From the NCBI GenBank assembly GCA_047967505.1, contig CM106540.1: 64,000 nt of DNA. The stretch is one strand, 5' to 3'. Under the pieces are notes generated by a model. The model did no database searches and was not told the DNA's origin. It saw only the letters and a program-made list of their open reading frames with translations. Positions 10,896-22,945 of the stretch are shown here, piece after piece (position 1 is the first letter of the stretch; every line of letters begins with the position of its first letter). Source of the DNA: Dipteris shenzhenensis (Eukaryota; Polypodiophyta; Polypodiopsida; Gleicheniales). A program made the position numbers and the translations under genes.

Positions 10896-12071
10896 TGTAA
10901 CATGCAATGGTTATCTGATCGTGTAATTCACAGCAAGACCTTCTTTAAACCTTTAGCGAGGAATGAGCGTTGTTTACCATAGAGAGAGGAAGGAGATGAG
11001 GGTAGAGAGAGAGTAGAGTCGACAACTGATTGGGTCCCTGTACCCACTGAGGGCCCCCTCCCCCAATCAGGGGAGAATTTGCTTTATACTTGGAGAACTG
11101 AGAAATACAAAGAACACTCTTCAAGAGAGCACGGAACACGCTTCTGAAGAGCTCACTGCGCACACGTATAGCAGACCCAAAGACTTGAGAGGCAACGCCG
11201 ACCAATACCGAGACCTTGATGCTGTCCACATTGACGATGTAGGACGCTTCTGCAAGGCAAGGAAGAGGCTTGTGCTGTCTAGCGGAATGCAGGGTTACTG
11301 CGTGAGTGAGAGAGTGAAAAGCTAGAAGTGATAGATCCTATGAGAGAACTGAGAGATGACGGAAATATAGAGCTGAGAGTGAGCTGTGTAAACTATAAAA
11401 GAGAGCTGAGAAAGCTGAGGAAATAGTGTCCAAACCTCTCTCTGTTTGCTGGTCCAAACCTCTGACTGTTGTGCTGCGTGGTCACCTTCAGATCAGGCTG
11501 AACTGATGGCCAAGGGACTGAGGCTAGAGCAGGGCCAGATCTGAGGATCTCAGGGGCTGCACAGGAGGCTGAAGTGGAGCTGCAGGAGGACTGAAGGCAG
11601 GAGCAAACTGAATGAGAAAACAGGGCAGCCAAGGGCCCTTTTATAGGGCTGGACTGAGCCAACCCAGTCTGTAAACAGACTGACTCAGTCTGTTTTACAG
11701 ACTGGCTGGCCTACAACCAGCCTATAAAAAGCCCTCTCTGGCTCATTGCCAGGGGAGTTTTTGGGCAGCCTTTGCAGGCTGCCTTCCCTGCTTACCTCCT
11801 AAAGGGACTCCTAACCTAGGCTAAGACCTAAACTATAAGATGGAAACACTTAACCTACTGATCTCCAGTGGGTACTAGTGAACAAGAACTGACTACTGAC
11901 TTGACCTAAGGCTGAGAGATTGACCTACGTAGCTTGTGCCTGACTGTCCGTGGACAAGGGCTCACAAAGGGGTCACAGCATACGACAAAATCTCCTATCT
12001 GGGAACTATAATACACTTGTCGATGTAGCCGGTGTGTCACCTTGCACCCAAGTGCGGGGGGGCATGTGACA
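10896..12071 (-). repeat. 5' LTR of gypsy G (1,176 bases)
   Basis: In plus reading it starts TGTAACATGC and ends GCATGTGACA. Its outer 738 bases repeat 6998-7735. The sequence after 12071 (gccac) cannot be compared with a left target duplication because the other LTR is truncated. Confidence 0.85.
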
Positions 12072-12844
12072 GCCACTTTTATTGTCTCTTCAGAGATAGC
12101 TTCGGGCTGCTCTCGCTTTTGTAGACTAGAGATGTTTGGTTGCCTTTATCCATGAGGAAGTCAGATACTGGGAGCTTTTACTCCAAATCACAGAGACAGT
12201 GGCGGGACACACTAGCAAACTCTTCTCAGAGTATTTATCACAGAGTTTTTTCAGCCGGACCACACAGATTACATCCTGCGAGACTCTGACACGGGTGTGA
12301 CCCAGAGCCAGTGACACGACATAATCGACAAAGGATGGACACACAAATTACACATGGAGATATTCCTTCCATGTTGAGGGTTGGAACGCGATCAGGGGTG
12401 ACAGGGGTCACCGTAGCCCTAGTCCGGCGTAGAGCCACTATTGCCAAGAGACAGCACCCGGCAGTGCCCACAAATAGTTGACATCACTCTATCTTTGAGT
12501 TCATACTACCACTGTCCCATTTGTCACTGGGTCTGCCATGATACTTCCTCCTTTAGGGGGGAGGCTCCTGTATCTTTAATATTAGTCTGGATTCTGCTTT
12601 GTACTTTGATGACATATGATGATAGTGGTGATGGGGAGGGTCACATTGATGTTATGTTATGACTCTATATCGGTGTTCATCTAGCATGTAGCATGTAGCA
12701 TGGGTGTTGATGCTCGTTTAGTAGCTCCACCCTTTCAGCTTGTTGTATCAGGTTTCTCACAGTCTCATAGACCCATCGGTCTTTTGAAGACTTTAATAAA
12801 CTTTTCTTTCTTTCTTTCTCCCTACTGGTTCGATTGCCACTTGT
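12072..12844. other. No gene seen; decayed repeat-like sequence
   Basis: There are only short unconvincing frames. A purine run tttaggggggaggc near 12552 could be an old polypurine tract, and a TTTC microsatellite sits at about 12803-12822. Nothing here supports a gene. Confidence 0.35.
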
Positions 12845-13195
12845 CGTCCTTGAATTAGGGGCTCATAGGCGGGGAGTTGGCCTCGCTCAGATAGGGGAAT
12901 GCCTCCAAAAGTGGCATCTCCAGTATATCATCCATGAACTCTAGATTGTTGAAGTCTCTTCCTACTTTCCAAAATTCTACCTAGGCAATATTGTTGTTGA
13001 AGATACCTCCAAATGGGGCTCTCCTACTATCAACAAGCTGGTCCATACACATTTAGGATCCCTGTCTTTTGATTGACATCCTTGAGACCGAGGCATACTA
13101 CTCTCCTTACAATCAGCTTGCCTTGGTTAAGGATCTTGGGCTATAGTTGACTCAAGTGAGAAGCGTGGACCTCTATTTCAACCCATTGTTGGGGA
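12845..13195 (-). pseudogene. LINE endonuclease fragment (decayed)
   Basis: Read on the minus strand, this stretch contains WKVGRDFNNLEFMDD, matching the APE-type endonuclease block WIVGGDFNNLETLED of the LINE at 37658-45928. Just upstream, a GILNVYGP-like block and an FWRYL-like block appear in shifted frames, in the same order as in that LINE. At least two frameshifts separate them. It is a short old relic of an L1-type element. Confidence 0.6.
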
Positions 13196-14133
13196 CGGGA
13201 TAATATTTGAATCTACCAAGGCTAGGAAGAAGATTACCACATCTGCGTATGCCCATGACAGAAAACGTTTGCTTTTTAAGCATCAGGATGTTTGCTAGAG
13301 CTCTTTGAGGCTCTTGACTAAAGAATAATCTTTATGGCTGTTATCTGGCATGTTCATGGAAATGGTGCACATTACAGCTCAGTATAGCTGCTTATGCTTG
13401 GGCACTGATGACGACATAAGTGTGGCTTTGCTTGCTAAGTGTGTCTTCCTTTTGTTTTTCATAAAAGTTTTTGTTTACCTCTTTTTTCTTCTCTTTCATT
13501 TTCCCTTTTATTTTCTGTGTAGACCTTTGGTCTTTAGAACAACAAAAATTCTAAATTTGTATGATTGGACTTATTGTAGTCTTACAAAGGTATATACACA
13601 TTCCAGCTCAGTCTGGTCAAGCTTATTGCAAACTTCAAAGGTTGGGGGGTGCTTTGTGTGGCCCCAAGAGGATTTGAGGGGGGGATAATCTGTATCAGTA
13701 GGCTGTGTTCTAATGTTACCATAAACCCTGAGGCCTTTGTGGACTTGCAATGGGCTCTTGTTTTGTCTTAGGTCTCATTTCGCATGAAGGTGCAAGGTTA
13801 ATGGTGGTTCTGAATGACACTACTATAACATAACTCTATGTTTAGGTTATGCTTTCTAACTTGGACTCACTGGCATTAATAGAAGGTTCCTTTCTTTGAA
13901 AAAAAAAAAAACTTGGACTCACTGGTTATAACATGATTGGAAGGGGAAAGTAGGGTTTTTGTCAATGTAAGCAACCTCAAGGCCAAAGATTTCATATTGT
14001 ATTCCAAAATTTATTGTGAAAGAAAATCAAGGAAGCAGATGGTCTTTATCCATGTAAAAATGAAGAGTCTCTGAAAATGCTCACTAAAAATATTTCTTGT
14101 TTCTATCTAAGCTAGGTGTTGACATTCGTACAG
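13196..14133 (+). other. Probable upstream intron of the helicase-like gene
   Basis: Sequence up to the acceptor (ttcgtacag, ending 14133) has no recognisable coding block. It contains an A12 run at about 13899-13910 with a duplicated flank: ttggactcactgg occurs at about 13861 and again at about 13913. Confidence 0.4.
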
Positions 14134-14388
14134 GTGATGGATGGACTGGAGAATTTGATATGTTCTGGCTTTGGGGAGCTACTACAGAAAATAAGCTTGT
14201 CTGTGGATGCCAATGTGCAGACAGCTGTCTTAAGTGATGGTATGTCCCATGCAGCATCCATTATATGTCGGCAAGTGCTGAAGGATCCCATATCTAGAGT
14301 CATATCTAACCCCTCATTGGTGGAACACAGTGCATGTATAACACAGAATGTCTCTGTTGTTGTATCAGAAGACAGAAGATTACAAAAG
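14134..14388 (+). CDS. DEAD-box-helicase-like protein, exon a (motifs II-III region)
   Basis: This 255-base, phase-0 exon lies between an acceptor AG (14132-14133) and a donor GT (14389). It aligns with the end of the first RecA domain of DEAD-box RNA helicases. VMDGLENLICSGF sits where V-L-DEAD-RML-x-x-GF is expected, so the DEAD motif reads DGLE. VLSDGMS sits where the SAT motif (F-S-A-T-M) is expected. The later LKDPISRVISNPSL matches the usual LLKDPVxIxVG stretch. A canonical family member unwinds or remodels RNA with ATP; the Walker B and SAT changes argue against ATPase activity. The frame is open and spliced in phase, so this may be a dead paralogue kept for another role, or a young pseudogene. 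Exons for motifs Q, I and Ia are not in the window. Confidence 0.7.
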
Positions 14389-14477
14389 GTCTACTTCCAC
14401 TTTGAATGTCTGCGTTTTCTTTTCATAATCAAATTTCTATGATGTATTGTGATGTGGAATTCCCTATGGAAACACAG

Positions 14478-14671
14478 CTTGCTAAAATCTTGAGCCAGCA
14501 TTTCGGGCAGCAGCAAGATGGAGCTACCTTAAGAGGGACATTAGTTCTTTTCTGGCAACCAGAAATTCTCTCGAGTTTAAAAGCTGCTGTACAAGCCAAA
14601 GGATACACAGTAGGGTATGTTGCTGAACACATTGGAAGCAAGTCAAATTCTACTGTTTTGGAGCAGTTCAG
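14478..14671 (+). CDS. DEAD-box-helicase-like protein, exon b (motif IV region)
   Basis: A short intron of 89 bases (14389-14477) precedes this exon, and the phase is 0 on both sides. The 194-base exon encodes LAKILSQHFG, then TLVLFWQPEILSSLKAAV (second RecA domain start, motif IV position) and HIGSKSNSTVLEQF. In family members the last block is H-G-x-x-x-Q-x-x-R-x-x-x-L-x-x-F-R. The exon ends after two bases of an Arg codon at a perfect CAG/GTAAAC donor (14672), so the next exon must supply one base, and the one at 53056 does. Confidence 0.7.
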
Positions 14672-15140
14672 GTAAACAGAAAGAGGTCTACTGCTCTATG
14701 AATTTTGCAAGTGCTGCAGTTGTATTTTGCCTTTTGAGGGTTATCTCAGTGTTTTTCATATGTAAAATATATGTGCAATCATTTGAAAGCCCAGAGCATC
14801 TGCAGTCCTACTACTTGGGAGCACGAAGAAGCCTCCACTTCATGACTGTATGCTGCTGGCATAACTGGCTTTTCTTCCTGCAAATATGGCAAGGTGAATT
14901 TGGACCTTACTTTCTCGCTCTTGCTTTACTGTAGTGATCCATTGAGTGAGCTTGGCGAAGAGTTGGAAGGTCTGCTTTGCAATAGAGGTCTGTTTCACTT
15001 CCTCTTGTGCAGATCATAGAGCTTTAATCGCTTACCAGACTCTAGAATTGGATTTCTGAGAGGTGTACCTAAGGGTAGCTCCTCCTCCCACATTCCAATT
15101 CTAGAGGTATATAATCATACCTCACCTGCACACAAATGAT

Positions 15141-15375
15141 GCGCATGTAGCCAGAAGTGGAGCGTTTGTCATCAATGTCACCTAACCAATCAGAGTCTAT
15201 GTACCCATGAAGGTTAATGCCACGATCTTGAGTATAATGCAAACCAAAGGTGAGTGTAGCGTGAACATATCTGAGAACCCTTCGGCTGTATTCCAATGTA
15301 CGACTGTGGGACAATGCATAATTTGACTTGGTAACCCTATAGCATAGGCAATGTTGAGCCTTGTAGAGCACATCA
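15141..15375 (-). pseudogene. Copia RNase H fragment
   Basis: On the minus strand the sequence reads NIAYAIGLPSQIMHCPTVVHW in one frame, then LRYVHATLTFGLHYTQDRG and YIDSDWLGDIDDKRSTSGY in another. This is the standard copia run from the end of reverse transcriptase into RNase H (S-D-W-x-G-D, R-S-T-S-G-Y). One frameshift is present and both ends are cut off. It lies antisense to the host gene inside its intron. Confidence 0.8.
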
Positions 15376-16880
15376 AACTCATGTTGGATCATGAAATTTT
15401 TATATGCAATAAAGAGAACAATTTGACAATAAATTTCACACTTTTTTTGAAATTCGAGGTGTTTTTGGGACCGGAAAGGCATATTATGCAGCCGAAAATT
15501 CACATGTGTGAATTTGGTGATGCAGAACAGCTCTAGTTGACAAAAGAGTTGAGAGACTGTAAGATAGTTTGGTTGTAATCTGGTTGTGTAAATTGATTTA
15601 CATATTTGTTTGGTTTTATGTTTGAAACCATGGTATAGTTTATTTTTTTGTTTTGCTGGTTACAAGGTCAATCAAACCAATGGTCAAGGACTAGAACTGT
15701 CAAACCTTCTTGATGAGGGGCGCAAGGTTCATACGATTCCCTTCTACATGGGGATATGATTGCTATATGATGTCACCTACGGGTAATTAATGAGCATGGC
15801 AATTAGTTCTATTTGCAACAAGGGGGTCACTAAGGACCCTAAGATAAGGATGGGTTAGGAACTTTCTATAGTAAAAGGGGTCGACCCACGTGAAAGGTAC
15901 TTTTTTGGAAAAAGAGATGAAAGGTATTTTTTTGGAGAAAGATACACAGGCGGTAGATGCAGGTAGTGAGGGACTGCTCACGTGAATTGGAATTGGCTGG
16001 GCGGTGATTGACTCTTGCACACCTACTTTTGTTCTTGTTTGTGATAAGGGAGGTGTAGATTATCGCTTAGTGCTAATTGTGATTGTGAAGTGGCTTTGCT
16101 TCTTTGACATTTGGTATTAGAGGGGAGGTTCATCTGGTTGGATTTTCTATGGATGTTCCTTGAGTGATGAATGGCAACATCAGGTAGGTGGTTAATCATG
16201 GAGGGGAGACGATTATGATGCAGCGATCATTGTAACATGTGATGGGCTCGGCTGGAGGTGTTCGTTTGTCAGAGCAAAACTTAGCAAAACACGTACTTGA
16301 GCTTTGAATGAATGTCTTTAAATCGAATGGAGAAGATACATCCTAGAAAAGCAACATGTAGCATAGAGCAAATATGTGACGGTGAAGGTCTTCAATGATG
16401 GGCGGGCTTGTAAAATGCTGTTGACGCACGCATAGCGAAAGTCTTAAACAAAGCAGTTAGTCTCGTGCAAGAAAGACTGCAATAACATGGTTATCTAGTG
16501 CAAATAGATAGCACAGTGACAATGCATGAGCGATAACCTATACAGGGAGCTTTAGCTTATGGAGAAATTGTTCACACAGAACGGTGCATAGATTACAAAA
16601 TTGAGGATCTTGCAAGTCAAGCAAACTCTTTGACTCTCAAGAAAAGTTTGGTATCAATTACAAAGACTCCAGTACAAGACTTGGATCAATCCTTCATTAC
16701 ATGTTGCAAGTCAAGTGGTTACATTTGGTGAATGATCGTAAGTGGTGATGACAAGCGACACCGCGCAAGTGGCAAGGTGTTTATTTACTTAGGAGGTAAA
16801 TAATTTTATTCTCTTAAAGCAATAGACCTCTAGTTATCATGTATTTATGGCATCTATATTGGTCAACCAAAAGTACCTAA
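15376..16880. other. No gene seen
   Basis: Unique-looking intron sequence without recognisable motifs on either strand. Confidence 0.4.
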
Positions 16881-16882
16881 CT

Positions 16883-17094
16883 CACAAGCAAGCTTAGTAT
16901 GCTCACCATAAATAAGAATCATAATTCATTATACATCTAGTCTTGGGAGATTCAATTACTTGCAAGGTCGTCATAAGGGATACTTAGATTACACGCAAGC
17001 TTTGGTGTGCTCACCATAAATCACAATCATTAATTATACATCTAGCCTTGGGAGATTCAATTACTTGCAAGGTCATCGTAAGGGTTTCATAGAT
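16883..17094. repeat. Imperfect tandem duplication, ~105-base unit
   Basis: Two consecutive copies share gctcaccataaat, ttatacatctag and cttgggagattcaattactt with a few mismatches and small gaps. The copies run about 16883-16990 and 16991-17094. Confidence 0.7.
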
Positions 17095-17436
17095 TAAATT
17101 TGTAAGTATAAATTTACACACACACACAAATGTTAAGGTGTTGAATTACCTTCAAAGTGCCGCAGGGAACCTTGAAGCATGCTTGTGAGGGGCTCAATCT
17201 TCACTCCACCAACCTAGGTGCATTATCTCTCACTCATCCTCAAATGTCACCTTCAAAAGTCTTCGGATTCTCTCAATGTTACTCCACAAGAAGGGGAAGA
17301 TAGGTTGAGATGAGAGGGTAGACGTGACCGGGGTGAATGGGGAAGGGAATGTGTAAACATAACAACAACAACAAAGGGAGGAATCCACAAACCAATAACA
17401 AAGAGAGGAATACACAAACCACCACCCCGCGCCCCC

Positions 17437-17502
17437 CCCAACCCACCCACCCACCCACCCACACACACACACACACAAACACATTATTTGTGCTTAATAA
17501 TT

Positions 17503-17579
<77 letters not shown>

Positions 17580-17583
17580 CCTC
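17437..17583. repeat. Compound microsatellite (ACCC)n, (AC)n, (CT)n, (AC)n, (CT)n
   Basis: Simple repeats run almost without break: acccaccc, acacac, then ctctctct, then over 25 AC units, then ctctcct. The apparent reading frames here on both strands are artefacts of the repeat. Confidence 0.95.
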
Positions 17584-18189
17584 TCTGAGAAATCTAATTT
17601 TAATAAACCCCCCCTAACAATAACAACACACACATAGGCCTAGGCCTACTTTTTCTACATTTTAGTTATTTTTTCCTACATATTTGCACACTCATTCTAT
17701 ATTTGTATACTCTGTATTAATTTTGCTTAGTAGTAAGCCCCTTCCCTTCAAAACTTTCCTCGACAAGCAATCAAGCTGCACGTGCCCTCCTTCGTACAAT
17801 TGCCATTGTCACACAACTTGGCTGTGCTTGTGATCTGGTGGTGACATGGAGGGAAGACTGATTTGTGCATTGGCACACTCAAGGGTCAGTCGTATCTCTC
17901 GTCGCTCCAAGCCTTGGCTTTGCTGTCTCCTTGGGGCCTGCTGGTTCATGCTATCCGACTAGCAAAACTCAATGATCACACTCTGAGTGGAATCTGGTTG
18001 AGCACCCTAATCTCATCTGAGCCCTGAGCAGATGGTCTCTTTGTCGTATGGTGTCATGAATGAAAGTCGCTAGACGTCTTTGGTTCGGGTGGAACAAGAG
18101 GCTGGAGAGGGGTTTGAACCCGTCCTTGAAGAGACTTTGATTATGACATCAGATTGTACAGAGGGCGAGGAAAGTACAGGTGGTTGTTG

Positions 18190-18284
18190 AAGAGAATTGA
18201 GTCTATAAATTTGGAGGAAGTAGACTATGGCGATTATAGAATTCCTTACTTGGAATTCATAAAATTAGAAAATTGAACTCTTGA
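18190..18284 (+). pseudogene. Short gypsy gag-leader fragment
   Basis: The plus-strand frame reads DYRIPYLEFIKLEN before a stop. The same peptide, NYGIPYLEFIKLE, is encoded on the minus strand at about 34655-34700 in gypsy C. It is a small detached piece of a C-family element in the opposite orientation. Confidence 0.55.
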
Positions 18285-18335
18285 TATAGAAACTCAATCG
18301 GAGTTTGTTAATGACTCATTAAAGACTCTAACTGG

Positions 18336-19503
18336 AGCCATTTGCATGTTTTGTCATTCTATCCACCACAACAAAGATGCTGTCCCATCCCTGCTCTATA
18401 GAAGGCAATCATGTGATGAAATCCATCGCTATGTGGTCCATTTGCCTTCTAGAATGGGTAATGGCTGCAAGAGACGCTCGGGTAATTTGCTGTCCGCTTT
18501 ATTCTGTTGGCAAGGCAGCATTCAGCCACCTATTTAACCACATCCCCGCTACATGCCTTCCCAGATAAAGCTCTGTTTGATTCTCTCATATGTCTTAGTG
18601 AGATCCGCATGTCCAGCCATGGGAGAGGAGTGCATTTCTTGCAAAACCAGCTGTCTACATATTGAGTGTGGCACTAAATAAAAATCGTCCTTTTACCACA
18701 ACAGCCCATTATGCAACTTGATTTCCGGATGATCCTCTCTAGAAGGCTGCTGCAAATCTGAAAATATGGGAGCTGCCTTAGACTTTTGCATATACTCTTC
18801 CTGAATACCATGAATCCATTCCTGACATATGGTAGAGATAGCAGACAAATGGTGAGCCCACATCCTGGACAAGGCATCTGCAACCACATTTTCCTTCCCT
18901 TTTTTGTACTCAATGTCAAAATCATAGGGTTGAATCGCAGCCAACCACCTCTTGTGCTTATGTGACAAATTTGACTGAGTGAGGAAGAATTTGAGTAACC
19001 TATGATCCGTTTTCACCTTAATTTTGTTCCCGTACAGCTAGTGTGCCATTTCTTGAAAGCATGCAAGATAGCTAACATCTCTTGATCATCAACATGGTAG
19101 ATGAGTTCCTTGGCATCAAACTTTCTGCTTTCAAATGCTATTACCCTGTGTTCCTGTCTCAAAACAGCCCCCAATCCTTCGCCACTGGCATCTACCTCCA
19201 TAGTGAAAGGACGTGAAAAATCAAGGCATACCAAGGTAGGTGCATGAGTGAGAGCAAATTTCAGGTCTTTGAAACTGCATTGTGCTTCCTTTGACCACAT
19301 AAAAGCATCCTTCTTCAGGAGGTCAGTAAGAGGAGATGCCCTCTTGGCAAATTCTGGAATAAAGCGCATGTAGAAAGAAGAAAGACCTAAAGACCCTATC
19401 AACTGGGTGACGTTTTGTGGCTGTCAATCTTTAATGTATTTCACCTTTCTAGGATCCTCACGAATGCCATGTCTACTCACAATATGCCCCAGGTACTCAA
19501 CTT
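18336..19503 (-). pseudogene. Gypsy B, part 1: RT end, RNase H, integrase start
   Basis: Minus-strand frames read KVEYLGHIVSRHG (end of reverse transcriptase), then FYMRFIPEFAKRASPLTDLL and LDFSRPFTMEVDASGEGLG (RNase H start), then YDFDIEYKKGKENVVADALSR (RNase H end). Further left come an integrase zinc-binding block (HSSPMAGHADL) and pieces of the integrase core, with several frameshifts and stops. The sequence is cut at about 18336. Its right edge falls in the middle of a conserved block whose other half is at 30898-31437, so the two pieces are read as one element split by gypsy N. Confidence 0.8.
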
Positions 19504-20975
19504 TGAACCGGCCTTCAGAATCTCCAAAGGGCAGTGAACAGATAATAACCAGCAAATACTTAATTTCCAGCCATTTAGAACTTTCCACAGCAAACCAAAA
19601 CAACTTAGAACACAACACTTGAGAGCTAGATTGCCCTCGTCCCGCAACAAGCCGCACCAAACACCAGATTGGCCCTAAACTTAGTGCCCCATTGTGTATT
19701 TCTTTATCTTTTTTTCAGAAGGCATCCAAATACAAGGAAATCATTGTTGTGCATCAGCCCAAAAACAGCCAACTTAATAATATTGCAGACCGCACCAGAC
19801 ACCAGATTGGCCCTAAACTTAGCTTTCTGTATTTCTTTATCTTTTATTTAGAAGGCATCCAAATACAAGGAAAGCACTGCCATGCACCAGCCCAAAAACA
19901 GCCAACTGAATAATCCGTTCATAGGCACTTTTGTCTTGCTATGCAATCACAAAAAGGCATCCCAGTCCAATGCATATCCCATGGTAGCCCTTCTTCCGAT
20001 TTTGACTAAGGGTTCTAACCTGGCAGCTATGATATTCGTCAAAGAGTCATGGCAAGAGAGAAATCAGCCAAGTCTGTCCTGGCAGCTCCGATATCTGTCA
20101 AGGGAGTCCTAGCACGATAGAGGCCAGCAAAACAACCAACCCTGGCTGTTCCTGGCAAACAGAATGGCTAGCTGCAACAAAGCAATAGGATCAGATTGTT
20201 CTGAGGCAGTAGGAAAGCTTCTAGAAAACAATCAACTGAAGGTTCAGGAAACCCTGGAACAGCAGCAAGCATGAAAATGAATCTGCCTGGACCAGTTCTT
20301 TGGCACTCTAGTAGTTAAAATCAACAAAAGCAACCCTGGAAACCTGTCGGAGAAAATCACCAAGTCTAGAAGCCCTAGATGGCTCTTGGCAAATGAAATC
20401 AGATGGATGTCCTGCTGGAAGTCACCAGAGCAGCCTAGAAGGGAGAAAACCTGAAATGCCATTGACCAAGAGAGTTCCTGGCTAATTGCGAATCAACAAT
20501 CAGCCCTGGCAAGGCTCTTGCAAACTGCGAATCAGCTAGACCAGCCCCGGGAGCATGCGAAACAGTGAAACGCCCAGCTTGGAAGCTGAAACAGCCCTGG
20601 AAAAGTATGCAATCAGGAAGAGCCTTTCCTGGGAGGCCCTTCCAAGTAGACAGCCCTGAACATGTCCCTGGTGGATTGTGATTTGAGGAAATAGCTCCCA
20701 GGAAGGGCGCTTTTGCATGGCAGGGCTACTGGCTGGTGGCAGATCACGAAAACTGGCTCCTAAACCAGCCCTGGCTTAGCCCCCAATCCACGTGAGCCAA
20801 GAATAGCTGCCTTTGCTTGCCCTGCAAGTCACTGGATTTTTACCCCTCTCTAACTCTCAAATCCTTTGCCTTGGCCCATGGAATTAATTGCATTGAAGTG
20901 TCTTTTATAATTTTAATCATTTTGAGGCCAGGTCAGTCACCGTAAATTCCTAAAAAATTAGAAATCCCCATGACA
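19504..20975 (-). repeat. 3' LTR of gypsy N
   Basis: In plus reading it starts TGAACCGGCCTTC and ends CCCCATGACA. On the minus strand the polypurine tract TTTCAAGAGGGAT is immediately inside, with a GTTTGCTG block before it, as in the plus-strand gypsy at 1480-1506. Bases 19504-19940 and 20517-20935 are repeated in the right LTR. It contains an internal tandem duplication of about 110 bases at roughly 19656-19915. Confidence 0.75.
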
Positions 20976-21396
20976 GAGATCCCTCTTGAAAGACAGCAAA
21001 CGTCCTCGTTTTCTGGTTCAAAACAGCAAGCACAAAAAATCAGAAAAATGAAAATACTGAGTGGCAGACTGTGTCAATATTACAAGTACCTGTTCAGATA
21101 TGTGCTTGAAGCATCAAAAATTAATAAACAGCATAGAAAAAATAGAAGATATATACAAGGTATGGCTCGGTAGAGCTCGAGATAACCAGCTATTCCAGAT
21201 ATATAAACAGAAGCTGAAAATGACTAGTACACTGATCCAGAAGTCTCGCAGAAGATATACTGTCGGCAAGCGGTACCTTGGGTGAGACCGACAATGTCAC
21301 CAAGCGACGTCTAGATATCAGGAGCGGTATAAACCAAGGGAGTGGAGGCAGTACCCCCCTCTTGAGCATCAGGCAATGCTCAGACACATGCTCTGC

Positions 21397-22945
21397 TTAG
21401 CCAGAGTGAGCCCCAACTAAAGTCGGCTCAAGCTGAAATGCCTCTAGGTAGAGCTGCAACAACTGAGGTGAATTTGCCAGTTCACCCTTCTTCATCCACT
21501 TCGCATCTATAGCTGGATAATTTCTGAATTTAACCAGATAGTGGCGGATAACTATACCTTTGACCTTGCGTTCCTTGTGTCCTAGAATCTGTTCCGGAAC
21601 CAAGATTGCATCCAATTCTTCAACTTTAGGCTTTTCTTCAAGAGGCATATCTTCTGACACATCTCCTTGAAATGGTTTCAGAAGACTCACATGGAACAAA
21701 TTGTGAATCTTCCAATGATCCAGTAGCTTCAACTTGTAAGCTACATCATTGATCTTTGTAGATTTTGAAAGGGACCATAATACCTCATGGCAAGCTTAAC
21801 ATACAGCTTGTCTTTCCCCTTCTTTTTCAAACGTGCGTTATGAAAACATAAGAGAACCCAATCATCTTCATTGAATTTCAGCTCACGACGATGACAGTCA
21901 GCTGCTCTCTTTCGCTTGTTCTGAGATCTCTGGAGAGCGATCACTTCAAAGATTTTATCTTTGGTGTGCAAAATGGGTGGAACTTTCCTGTATCCTTCAA
22001 CGATCTCAAACGGAGCTTTTCCTGTATAAGTATACAAGTATACACTGTGTTGTTATAGGCAAACTCAATTAGTGGCAAATATTGCTCCCATTTTACCTTG
22101 TGCTCCGAAACATAGCAGTTCAGAGATTGAGGGCGGTCTGGTAGCTTCAGCCAGTAAGCTACATCATTTATCTTTGTAGAATTTGAAATGGACCATAATA
22201 CCTCATGGCAAGCTTAACATACAGCTTGTCTTTCCCCTTCTTTTTCAAACGCGTGTTCTGAAAACGTAAGAGAACCCAATCGTCTTCATTGAATTTCAGC
22301 TCACGACGATGATAGTTGGTTACTCTCTTTTGCTTTTTCTGAGATCTCTGGAGAGCGATCGCTTCAAAGATTTTATCTTTGGTGTGCAAAATGGGTGGAA
22401 CTTTCCTGTATCCTTCTACAATCTCAAACGGAGCTCTTCCGGTATAAGTATACACTGTGTTGTTATAGGCAAACTCAATCAGTGGCAAATATTGCTCCCA
22501 TTTTTCCGTGTGCTCTGAAACATAGCAGTTCAAGAGATTGAGGGCGGTGCAATTTGCCCTCCGGGCTGCCCATCAGACTGTGGATGAGAAATTCAGTGTG
22601 GTCCCCATATTTTTAAACAATCCTCTCCATAATAAACTTGTCATCCGCGGGTCCCTGTCATTGAGGATAGACCGCGGCATGCTGTGGTATTCGAAAACAT
22701 GAGACATGAAAAGCTTTGCCATTTGGTCGGCTGTAATTTTCTTTCTTACTGGAATAAAATGAGCCTGTTTATTGTACCTGCAAATAATGGTCCAGATACC
22801 ATCATGACCTGACGGTGTACGAGGAAGATAAAAAAAGAAGTCCATAGCAATGCTATGCCACGGTCTATTCGGAATGGCAAGTGGCTGTAACAGTCCAAGG
22901 GTTTTCTGCCTGTCATACTTCACTTTCTGACAGTGATGCATGTCC
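21397..22945 (-). pseudogene. Gypsy N integrase and chromodomain, with duplicated module
   Basis: From right to left the minus strand encodes the integrase core start (RPWHSIAMDFFFYLP, FEYHSMPRSILNDRDPR), then the region HTEKWEQYLPLIEFAYNNTV and FEIVEGYRKVPPILHTKDK, ending at the GPY/F-like AMRYYGPFQ. This last segment is present twice (22545-22148 and 22135-21728). It is followed by LLDHWKIHNLFHVSLLKPF and a chromodomain tail ending at 21397. Frameshifts separate most blocks. The chromodomain tail is the closest match in the window to the plus-strand fragment at 814-1227. Confidence 0.85.
21728..22545 (-). repeat. Direct duplication of ~400 bases inside integrase
   Basis: 21728-22135 and 22148-22545 are about 90% identical. 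Each runs from agctacatcatt..atctttgtaga to cagagattgagggcgg. The duplication repeats the end of the integrase core and the GPY/F module. Confidence 0.85.

Larger units (their letters stand above)
6998..12071 (-). mobile_element. Ty3/gypsy element G, minus strand, lacking reverse transcriptase
   Basis: The element is bounded by a full 5' LTR at 10896-12071 and a truncated 3' LTR at 6998-7735. The primer site is at 10883-10894. A pyrimidine-rich stretch just right of 7735 (ttccctccttctt) is the polypurine tract read on the minus strand. Reading leftward the order is gag, zinc knuckle, protease, integrase core and chromodomain. The reverse transcriptase and RNase H that should lie between protease and integrase are absent. 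It is therefore a non-autonomous derivative of a chromovirus. Confidence 0.85.

Noticed and set aside
17230-17588. Cys/Val/Gly-rich frames near 17.4 kb
   Set aside because: Produced by (AC)n and ACCC repeats on both strands.
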